A stretch of 45,563 bases of DNA from Gammaproteobacteria bacterium. Lineage in GTDB: Bacteria; Pseudomonadota; Gammaproteobacteria; Ga0077554; Ga007554. Positions 39,837 through 45,563 of this stretch are shown here, one piece after another. The position numbers and the translations under genes were made by a program. The stretch is from contig JACPOZ010000023.1 of assembly GCA_016191235.1 (NCBI GenBank), positions 1 to 45,563 of the forward strand, read 5' to 3'. The notes under the pieces are model-generated. The model ran no database searches. It was not told where the DNA came from and saw only the letters and a list, made by a program, of their open reading frames with translations. Within the stretch, counting starts at the first letter, position 1. The number at the start of each line of letters is the position of its first letter.

Positions 39837-40361
39837 ATGGCAAAATCCGACAACATTTTCCTGATCGGCCCGATGGGCGCGGGCAAGACCACCATCGGGC
39901 GGCAGATCGCCAAGAACCTGGGGGTGGAGTTCGTGGACAGCGACCATGAGATTGAGCAGCGCACCGGGGCGAGCATCCCCCTGATCTTTGAAATCGAGGG
40001 CGAAGAAGGTTTTCGCAGGCGCGAGCGGGAGGTGATCGACGATCTGACGCGCCGCAAAGGCATCGTGCTGGCCACCGGTGGAGGCGCCGTGCTGGACACC
40101 GCCAACCGCAACCATCTGGCCGGGCGCGGCACAGTGATCTATCTGCGCGCCTCGCTGGATCACTTGCTCAAGCGCACCGCGCGGGATCGCAACCGCCCTC
40201 TGCTGCACACCGAAGACCCGCGCGCCCGGCTGGAGGGGATCATGAAAATACGCGAGCCCCTCTACCGCGAAATCGCCGACATCATTATCGACACCGACAG
40301 CAACACCGTGCGCGCCACGGTGCGGATGATTGAAGACCAGCTTCAGATGTCGAACAATTGA
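39837..40361 (+). CDS. aroK: shikimate kinase
   Basis: A 174-residue kinase that phosphorylates shikimate at O3. Walker A is GPMGAGKTTIGRQ (residues 11-23), the shikimate-binding Asp lies in EFVDSDHEIEQRTG, and RRREREVIDDL, the GGGAV strand (VLATGGGAVLD) and RPLLHTEDPRARL complete the fold. ATG 39837 chosen over a TTG two codons upstream. It precedes aroB as in many proteobacteria, but repeats fill the 215-base gap. Confidence 0.95.
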   Translation: MAKSDNIFLIGPMGAGKTTIGRQIAKNLGVEFVDSDHEIEQRTGASIPLIFEIEGEEGFRRREREVIDDLTRRKGIVLATGGGAVLDTANRNHLAGRGTVIYLRASLDHLLKRTARDRNRPLLHTEDPRARLEGIMKIREPLYREIADIIIDTDSNTVRATVRMIEDQLQMSNN

Positions 40362-40409
40362 AAATATGCCTCTGCACCAGTCTCATGTAGGTACCGCGCT
40401 CCCCCGCCT

Positions 40410-40491
40410 CCCCCTTTGGAAAAGGGGGATCGAGGGGGATTTTTATATCCGGCGCGTCAAATCCCCCCTGCCCCCCTTTTTCAAAGGGGGG
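40410..40491. repeat. two strong C/G-rich hairpins of a dispersed repeat
   Basis: CCCCCTTT (40410-40417) pairs with AAAGGGGG (40421-40428), and CCCCCCTTT (40471-40479) pairs with AAAGGGGGG (40483-40491). This is the common proteobacterial repeat of form CCCCTTT-AAAGGGG; it lies between aroK and aroB. Confidence 0.82.
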
Positions 40492-40526
40492 AATTCCCGC
40501 TATCTGAGAATGGCTAGGGGCATAAT

Positions 40527-40549
40527 CCCAGATTGTCCCACGGCGAAAT
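40527..40549. repeat. solo 23-bp unit shared with the nested repeat at 34738
   Basis: Identical (inverted) over 23 bases to 34738-34760, containing CCCAGATTGTCCCACG plus GCGAAAT. It is a lone half of the palindrome there, 28 bases before aroB. Confidence 0.85.
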
Positions 40550-40576
40550 TGAAAATAATCCTGGAAACGGCGGTTG

Positions 40577-41659
40577 ATGAAAACATTACACGTTGAGCTT
40601 GGGCCGCGCAGCTACCCGATCCATATCGGCAGCGGTTTGCTGGGGCGCGCTGATCTACTGAAGCCATACATCGCCGGCAAACAGGTGATGGTCGTTACCA
40701 ACGAGACAGTCGCCCCCTTATACCTGGACAAAACGCTCGCCGCACTGAGTGGCTATCAGTGCGAATCAGTGATCCTGCCGGACGGCGAGCAGTACAAGAC
40801 CCTGGACGTGCTGAACCGTATCTTCGACGCCCTGCTGCGCAAGCATCTCGACCGCCGTGTCACGCTGGTGGCGCTCGGCGGCGGGGTGATCGGCGACATG
40901 ACGGGCTTTGCCGCCGCCTGCTATCAGCGCGGCGTGGATTTCATCCAGATCCCCACCACATTGCTATCCCAGGTAGACTCATCGGTGGGCGGCAAGACCG
41001 GCGTCAACCATCCACTGGGCAAGAACATGATCGGCGCGTTTCACCAGCCGCGTTGCGTGATCGCCGACACCGACACCCTTAACACCTTGCCGGACCGCGA
41101 GTTGAGCGCGGGGCTTGCCGAGGTGATCAAATACGGCCTGATCCGCGACCCGGCCTTTTTCGACTGGCTGGAGATCAACATGGACAAACTGCTGGCCCGC
41201 GACACGCAGGCACTGGTCTATGCCATCGAGCGCTCCTGCGCCAACAAGGCCGAAGTGGTGGCGCTCGATGAACGCGAGGGCGGCGTGCGCGCCACGCTCA
41301 ACCTCGGCCACACCTTCGGCCACGCCATCGAAACCGGCATGGGCTACGGCGCCTGGCTGCACGGCGAGGCAGTGGGTTGCGGCATGGTCATGGCGGCGCG
41401 CATGTCCGCGCGCCTGGGTTGGCTGAACGATGCCGATGTGGCCCGTGCTGAGGCACTGATCAAACAGGCCCGTCTGCCCGTCCACGCGCCGCGCGCGCTC
41501 GACACGGCCCGTTTCGTCGATCTTATGGGCGTGGACAAGAAGGTGCAGGACGGCAAGATCCGCCTGGTGCTGCTCAAGGCCATCGGCGAGGCGGTGGTGA
41601 CCGATGATTTCCCGCCCGGCCTGCTGCGCGAGGTGATCGAGGCAGGCACATCAATGTAG
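40577..41659 (+). CDS. aroB: 3-dehydroquinate synthase
   Basis: A 360-residue NAD- and metal-dependent enzyme converting DAHP to 3-dehydroquinate in the shikimate pathway. NAD-binding: [21 protein letters not shown] and [15 protein letters not shown]; substrate block [22 protein letters not shown]; metal ligands are Glu in [10 protein letters not shown], His in [10 protein letters not shown] and His in [11 protein letters not shown]. Full length. ATG 40577 was preferred to the TTG codon just before it. dgt follows. Confidence 0.96.
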   Translation: MKTLHVELGPRSYPIHIGSGLLGRADLLKPYIAGKQVMVVTNETVAPLYLDKTLAALSGYQCESVILPDGEQYKTLDVLNRIFDALLRKHLDRRVTLVALGGGVIGDMTGFAAACYQRGVDFIQIPTTLLSQVDSSVGGKTGVNHPLGKNMIGAFHQPRCVIADTDTLNTLPDRELSAGLAEVIKYGLIRDPAFFDWLEINMDKLLARDTQALVYAIERSCANKAEVVALDEREGGVRATLNLGHTFGHAIETGMGYGAWLHGEAVGCGMVMAARMSARLGWLNDADVARAEALIKQARLPVHAPRALDTARFVDLMGVDKKVQDGKIRLVLLKAIGEAVVTDDFPPGLLREVIEAGTSM

Positions 41660-41706
41660 GGCGGGTTAGCGTATTTTGCGTAACCCGCCAGGTGTGCGAA
41701 GCACAC
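41660..41706. repeat. palindromic repeat between aroB and dgt
   Basis: GGCGGGTTA (41660-41668) pairs with TAACCCGCC (41681-41689), then GTGTGC-GAA-GCACAC (41692-41706) forms a second hairpin. A repeat of the GGCGGGTTAGCG family common in proteobacterial spacers. Confidence 0.75.
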
Positions 41707-41736
41707 AACATGCTTTTAATGGTCTGAGGATAAACC

Positions 41737-42897
41737 ATGAACTCATCTCTCGATCTCGCCCCCTACGCCGCCCACCCCGTAACCTCGCGTGGCCGCCGCT
41801 TTCCCGAGCCGTCACCCACCTATCGCAGCGAATACCAGCGCGACCGCGACCGCATCGTCCATTCTGCGGCATTCCGGCGCCTTGAGTACAAGACCCAGGT
41901 GTTCGTCAATCACGAAGGCGACATGTTCCGCACCCGCTTGACGCACTCCATCGAGGTGGCGCAGATCGGCCGCTCCATCGCGCGCGTGCTGCGGCTCAAC
42001 GAGGATCTCGTCGAGGCCATCGCACTGGCGCACGACGTGGGCCACACCCCCTTCGGCCATGCCGGGCAGGACGCGCTCAATCACTGCATGAGCACGCACG
42101 GCGGTTTCGAACACAACCTGCAATCGCTGCGCGTGGTGGATGATCTGGAGGAAAAATACGCCGAATTTCCCGGCCTGAACCTCACCTTCGAAACACGCGA
42201 GGGCATTCTCAAACACTGTTCGCCGCGCAAGGCCGTGGAACTGGGGGAAGTCGGGCTACGCTTTCTGGACAAGCAGCAACCGGGCCTGGAGGCGCAACTC
42301 GCCAACCTGGCGGACGAGATCGCCTACAACAATCACGATGTGGATGATGGGCTGCGCGCCGGGTTGATCGACGTGGCGCAGTTGTGCGAGGTGACGGCGT
42401 TCCGCGAGCAGTATGAGATTGTCAAAAACACCTATCCTGATCTACCAGAGCGGCGCACCATACACGAGGTGGTGCGCCGCATGATCAACCGCCAGGTGGT
42501 AAATCTCGTGGAAACCAGCCGGACCCGGCTGGCGGCGGCAGCGCCTACCGATATTGATGCGGTGCGCGCCTGGGCCACGCCGCTGATCGGCTTCAGCGAC
42601 GCCATGCGGACACAAAATCTCGAATTAAAGCAGTTTCTGCGCCGGGAACTGTATCAACACTACCGCGTGCGCCGCATGACCACCAAGGCCGGGCGCGTCA
42701 TCAGCGAGCTGTTTGAAGTCTTCATGAACGACCCGCGCCTGCTACCGCCGGAACCCGCCCACAACACACAGGTTCTTGAAGAGGCCCAGGGCACGGCCGG
42801 CCGTGCCCGCGCGGTGGCAGACTACATCGCCGGCATGACTGACCGTTATGCAATCAAGGAATATAACAGGCTGCTCGATCCCTTGCAGCTCACGTAA
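41737..42897 (+). CDS. dgt: deoxyguanosinetriphosphate triphosphohydrolase-like protein
   Basis: A 386-residue HD-domain dNTP triphosphohydrolase. Metal ligands: His in [16 protein letters not shown], His-Asp in [17 protein letters not shown], and Asp in [44 protein letters not shown] is the family N-terminal block. GAGG lies 7 bases before the ATG. The aroK-aroB-dgt order recurs in beta- and gammaproteobacteria. It probably removes excess dNTPs. The family name by length is the short class (about 380 residues), hence dgt-like. Confidence 0.93.
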   Translation: MNSSLDLAPYAAHPVTSRGRRFPEPSPTYRSEYQRDRDRIVHSAAFRRLEYKTQVFVNHEGDMFRTRLTHSIEVAQIGRSIARVLRLNEDLVEAIALAHDVGHTPFGHAGQDALNHCMSTHGGFEHNLQSLRVVDDLEEKYAEFPGLNLTFETREGILKHCSPRKAVELGEVGLRFLDKQQPGLEAQLANLADEIAYNNHDVDDGLRAGLIDVAQLCEVTAFREQYEIVKNTYPDLPERRTIHEVVRRMINRQVVNLVETSRTRLAAAAPTDIDAVRAWATPLIGFSDAMRTQNLELKQFLRRELYQHYRVRRMTTKAGRVISELFEVFMNDPRLLPPEPAHNTQVLEEAQGTAGRARAVADYIAGMTDRYAIKEYNRLLDPLQLT

Positions 42898-42926
42898 AAC
42901 ATCTGGCGGGGGCGGGCCATATACCA

Positions 42927-43895
42927 TCAACGCACGTCAGCCGCGCACCTAAACCCCACATCGGTGCTGATCGTGGCGGGCTCGGCATGCGCACGGCGCG
43001 CCGCCCGGTAAAACGAACTCAAGGCATAATGCCCCTCGCCCGCACCGCCGCCGCGCACCACCTTGTGGACCTCGCCAAAGGCCTCGTGTTTGTATGTGGC
43101 GCCGGGATAGGGCCGATACCAGTCGTTGACCCACTCCGAGACATTGCCCGCCATGTCGTAAACGCCATAGGGTGATTTGTCCCCAGGGTAGGAACCTGGC
43201 GCGGCGACCGCCTCGGCGCCTTCGCCATCCGCGCCCGTATTGGGCCGTTTGACATCCCACTGGTTACCCCACGGATACTCAAACCCCTGCACCCCGCGCG
43301 CGGCCTTTTCCCATTCCGCCTCGCTGGGCAGGCGCTTGCCCGCCCACCTGCAATAGCTGTAGGCGTCGTCCCAGCTTATGCCCGTCACCGGCAGTTTGTC
43401 GCGTTGGTGCTGAATCTTTTCCAGCTCGGCGAGCAACGCCTCGCGCGTCATCGTGCTGGCATCTTTGTCGATCTTGAAGTAATCAGTGGCGATCCAGCGC
43501 AAATTCTCCAGACTGGCGCCGCGCAGCTTATCGTCGCGCACGTTGTAGCCGTTTTGCACCCAGGAGGGCGGATCGGGCGCCTTGGTCTCCAGAATAAACG
43601 CCTTGAACCGCGCGTTGGAGACCTCATACTTGTCGATCATGAAGGCGGGGAGATCCACCTTGTGGGGGGGGTGTTCATCCACATAGAGCGGATTAACAAA
43701 GCCATATTCTTTCTGGAGGCCCGTATCGTCGGTCTTGTTGCTACCCATGACAAACTGCCCGGCCGGGATGAGCGCCATGCCCTCCACTGCCGACGGCTGC
43801 TTCACACGCCCTTGAGGCGCATCCTCGTTCTTGCCGCAACCGCAGAGCACTACGGCTAGCGCCACGGCCAGCACACAACTACGGTTATTTATCAT
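42927..43895 (-). CDS. SUMF1/FGE-domain lipoprotein
   Basis: A 322-residue protein from ATG 43895. The lipoprotein signal (NNRSCVLAVALAVVLCGCG) has lipobox LCGC. The mature part is a formylglycine-generating-enzyme-like fold (MALIPAGQFVMGSN, IDKYEVSNARFKAF, PVTGISWDDAYSYCRWAGKRLPSEAEWEKAARG, YPWGNQW, YGVYDMAGNVSEWVNDWY, VGFRC). In place of the catalytic Cys pair it has RGGGAGEGHYALSSFYRAAR, so enzyme activity is unlikely; many relatives are binding or accessory proteins. It overlaps the stop of the upstream SUMF1-cytochrome gene by 11 bases. Confidence 0.85.
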   Translation of the reverse strand: MINNRSCVLAVALAVVLCGCGKNEDAPQGRVKQPSAVEGMALIPAGQFVMGSNKTDDTGLQKEYGFVNPLYVDEHPPHKVDLPAFMIDKYEVSNARFKAFILETKAPDPPSWVQNGYNVRDDKLRGASLENLRWIATDYFKIDKDASTMTREALLAELEKIQHQRDKLPVTGISWDDAYSYCRWAGKRLPSEAEWEKAARGVQGFEYPWGNQWDVKRPNTGADGEGAEAVAAPGSYPGDKSPYGVYDMAGNVSEWVNDWYRPYPGATYKHEAFGEVHKVVRGGGAGEGHYALSSFYRAARRAHAEPATISTDVGFRCAADVR

Positions 43896-44928
43896 CTTTG
43901 GCGCAGCGGAAGCCGAAGCTGGCATTTTTCACCTTCGCATTAAAAAAAGCGCGATTGAACACCGGGGCGGAGATGCCACATTTGTAAAACGAGCAATCCC
44001 ACCACGAACCACCCTTCAGGGTCTTGTACTGCTCGCCATAATTCTCGCTGGGCTTCTTGTTGCCGGGATAGGCCCGGTACCAGGAGTCAGTCCACTCCCA
44101 CACATTGCCCGACACATCGTGCAGCCCATACGGACTGGCTCCTTCCGGGAACGCACCCACCGGCGTGGTGTCTCCTTCCACCTTGAGTTGCCCCCAGCGC
44201 ACCGGCGAGTTGACCTTGTTGATATCAAACTGATTGCCCCACGGAAACATCCTGCCATCCGTGCCGCGCGCCGCCTTTTCCCATTCCTCGTCGGTCGGCA
44301 GGCGTTTGCCCGCCCAGGCGCAGTAGGCCTTCGCATCATGCCAGGAGACAAAGGTTACGGGATGATCCGCCTTGCCTGTGGGAAAGCTACGATTGATAAA
44401 ATGGTCCGGCGAGCGCCGTGCCGTGGCATCGACAAATTGCTTGTATTGCAGATTGGTCACCTCATACTTGTCGACCCAGTAGGACTTCAGATGCACGGTA
44501 TGCTGCGGCCCCTCGTCCGACAGACGTTCATCCGTACCCATGATGAACTGCCCCGCCGGGATATGCACCATCTCATTGGGCTTGGCGCCAATGCGGGAAT
44601 GGTCATAATACATCGGCATGGACAAGGGCCGCGGCACACCCAAACCCTGCCCTGCAGACATCCCTGGCTTATTCTCCAGAGCGAGGGACGCCAGCGCAAC
44701 CGGCATGACCCGCCCCTTAACCGCACGAGACGCATGACAATCCACGCATCCGGCAGCCAGCGACGCTTTCATGATCTGGCTACCATTCTCCTGATGACAG
44801 GCGACACAGCCTTGCGCCTGCCGGTGATGAAAACCGGCGAGTTGCCGTTCATCTTCCGCCCAAGCGATCCTGCCATAAGCAGTCAAGCCAATGATAAATA
44901 AATATAAAGATAATTTATGCGACTTCAA
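43885..44928 (-). CDS. diheme cytochrome c fused to a SUMF1/FGE domain
   Basis: A 347-residue protein if TTG 44928 (GGGG 5 bases upstream) starts it; a longer ATG at 44991 would add an implausible tail. Residues 1-24 are a signal peptide (KLSLYLFIIGLTAYGRIAWA). Two heme c motifs follow, CVACH (41-45) and CVDCH (61-65), then the SUMF1 fold (HIPAGQFIMGTDERLSDEGP, KYEVTNLQYKQF, FVSWHDAKAYCAWAGKRLPTDEEWEKAARG, MFPWGNQF, VSGNVWEWTDSWYR, FGFRC). Unlike its neighbour, it has KGGSWWDCSFYKCG, a CxxxxC pair like the FGE copper site, though shifted one residue after GGS. A periplasmic redox or maturation role is inferred. Confidence 0.82.
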   Translation of the reverse strand: MKSHKLSLYLFIIGLTAYGRIAWAEDERQLAGFHHRQAQGCVACHQENGSQIMKASLAAGCVDCHASRAVKGRVMPVALASLALENKPGMSAGQGLGVPRPLSMPMYYDHSRIGAKPNEMVHIPAGQFIMGTDERLSDEGPQHTVHLKSYWVDKYEVTNLQYKQFVDATARRSPDHFINRSFPTGKADHPVTFVSWHDAKAYCAWAGKRLPTDEEWEKAARGTDGRMFPWGNQFDINKVNSPVRWGQLKVEGDTTPVGAFPEGASPYGLHDVSGNVWEWTDSWYRAYPGNKKPSENYGEQYKTLKGGSWWDCSFYKCGISAPVFNRAFFNAKVKNASFGFRCAKDDK

Positions 44929-45008
44929 AACAACCCCGCAAAAGCAATATCGATGGTCTATTGTAATAGAGGACTTGCCGACGCGGCACAAAAAATGGGA
45001 AGTATGAC

Positions 45009-45038
45009 TTGACGCGCCATGCCCGACTTAGGTCTAAT
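45009..45038 (+). promoter_or_regulatory. promoter of tRNA-Phe
   Basis: TTGACG (45009-45014) and TCTAAT (45033-45038) with an 18-base spacer lie 24 bases before the tRNA. Good match to sigma-70. Confidence 0.65.
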
Positions 45039-45061
45039 ACGCGTTCCTCGCAAATCAGCGC

Positions 45062-45137
45062 GCCCAGGTAGCTCAGTCGGTAGAGCAGGGGATTGAAAAT
45101 CCCCGTGTCGGCGGTTCGATTCCGTCCCTGGGCACCA
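45062..45137 (+). tRNA. tRNA-Phe (GAA)
   Basis: Acceptor stem GCCCAGG / CCTGGGC, D arm with AGCTCAGTCGGTAGAGC, anticodon stem GGGGA / TCCCC around TTGAAAA (anticodon GAA), T arm with GGTTCGATTCC, discriminator A and an encoded CCA. 76 bases. Canonical bacterial phenylalanine tRNA. Confidence 0.98.
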
Positions 45138-45175
45138 TAAACACTCCAAAGAAAGCCGATCAGCCAAGTAAGTAC

Positions 45176-45195
45176 AAGGCTGCCGGCCTTTTCTT
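45176..45195 (+). terminator. tRNA-Phe terminator
   Basis: AAGGC (45176-45180) and GCCTT (45186-45190) with a 5-base loop, then TTCTT. Short but well placed 38 bases after the tRNA. Confidence 0.6.
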
Positions 45196-45483
45196 CGTCC
45201 ATTTTATCCACGCGGATATTCCAGGCGCCTAACATGGCGGAGGGGCGGCCTCACGCAATCCCAGCAATGAGCGCCTCAATGCTGTTGCTCTTGCAGGGTA
45301 AAAAAATAACGTGGTTATCAAACCGTATTTACAGCAGACTTTGAACTTGACCCAGAAGACAGTCTGCAAGCCGGGCGTCTACTGAGAAAATTATATGCAA
45401 TTTCCCTGGCGCGCCACCCTTGTTGCTTGTTGCCCCTTGTGCATATTTTGGGTCTTCGTGAAATCGAGTGGGTGAAATTTAAC

Positions 45484-45563
45484 ATGAAAACCTCCACAAG
45501 CCTTGTGGCATCAGGCAAAATGCATCCTGAACCTGTTGCAGAAAATGGGAGGTTTTTTCAATG
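45484..45563 (+). CDS. leader frame and start of an unidentified gene at the right edge
   Basis: An ATG at 45484 opens MKTSTSLVASGKMHPEPVAE and stays open to the edge, with a poor ribosome binding site. A second possible start is the ATG formed by the last three bases (45561-45563), preceded by GGGAGG (45547-45552) with ideal 8-base spacing, in another frame. The latter is the better start for a real gene, which would then begin exactly at the edge; the 45484 frame would be an overlapping leader peptide. Identity cannot be told. Confidence 0.35.
   Translation, partial: MKTSTSLVASGKMHPEPVAENGRFFQ
45487..45556 (+). promoter_or_regulatory. structured leader masking the last ribosome binding site
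   Basis: AAAACCTCC (45487-45495) is the exact complement of GGAGGTTTT (45548-45556), which contains the Shine-Dalgarno of ATG 45561. Within the loop CCACAA/TTGTGG (45494-45508) and TCAGG/CCTGA form smaller hairpins. The form is that of a cis-acting translational switch (leader peptide, riboswitch or thermometer); I do not recognise a known class. Confidence 0.5.

Larger units (their letters stand above)
45138..45563. other. region after tRNA-Phe to the right edge
   Basis: These 426 bases hold a short intrinsic terminator (see 45176) and, from 45310 to the end, a plus-strand frame without stops (TVFTADFELDPEDSLQAGRL, then EIEWVKFN before ATG 45484). It has no start codon near its beginning, so it may be the decayed end of a gene or chance. 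No repeat of the tRNA 3' end, which would mark an attachment site, is visible inside the window. Confidence 0.4.

Noticed and set aside
45318..45518. 66-codon minus-strand frame near the right edge
   Set aside because: No ribosome binding site, overlaps the leader structure, composition not protein-like.
45062..45563. tRNA-Phe as an integration site of a mobile island
   Set aside because: No integrase and no duplicated tRNA 3' end are seen inside the window.

Overview
The window (about 45.6 kb, GC-rich, dense coding, Shine-Dalgarno starts) looks like a chromosomal segment of a Gram-negative proteobacterium. The LPS transport operon (kdsC-lptCAB), two-component-like PTS-Ntr genes, Fur box, aroKB-dgt block and split glycine decarboxylase point to a gammaproteobacterium; a betaproteobacterium is not excluded. 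A stand-alone ATP sulfurylase (sat) and a c-type cytochrome fusion fit a sulfur-oxidising lifestyle, but no other sulfur gene is in view.

Left edge (1-3940): a minus-strand, strongly translated 77-residue peptide gene with a Gly-rich stretch, a double-glycine and a Cys-rich 14-residue tail resembles a RiPP precursor; its operon leaves the window on the left. Divergent from it is a MacA-like adaptor / ABC ATPase / FtsX-type permease operon closed by a perfect 18-bp terminator.

Region 4002-14294 (all minus): greB, kdsC, a VapBC-like toxin-antitoxin pair, lptC, lptA, lptB, rpoN, ptsN, hprK, rapZ, a mannose-family EIIA, ptsH and ptsI. This is the classical rpoN/PTS-Ntr neighbourhood but without hpf, with a toxin-antitoxin module spliced between kdsC and lptC, and with a palindromic repeat between lptB and rpoN. 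HPr keeps both His15 and Ser46 and is accompanied by HPr kinase.

Region 14428-21368: accessory and stress genes (YVTN propeller protein, periplasmic dienelactone hydrolase-like protein, msrA, ankyrin protein, two lipoproteins, sat, membrane Zn-peptidase) separated by palindromic repeats. Then metH (plus strand) and, convergent to it, a minus-strand operon led by a tandem glycine riboswitch: lipA-gcvT-gcvH-gcvPA-tpx-gcvPB-dgkA. The riboswitch couples lipoate synthesis, glycine cleavage and a thiol peroxidase to glycine.

Region 32028-39773: a PAS-GGDEF-EAL protein, a three-layer nested palindrome, an iron(III) ABC binding protein and permease under a near-ideal Fur box, and a Big/Ig-like surface lipoprotein whose signal peptide is only in frame after a -1 shift on an A-AAA-AAA tract.

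Region 39837-45563: aroK, aroB, dgt; two overlapping SUMF1/FGE-domain genes (one fused to a diheme c-type cytochrome segment); tRNA-Phe; and, at the right edge, a structured leader that pairs with the ribosome binding site of a gene starting at the last three bases.

A recurring theme is insertion of small palindromic repeats into intergenic and even coding ends (C-terminus of LipA, ends of the adaptor and permease).
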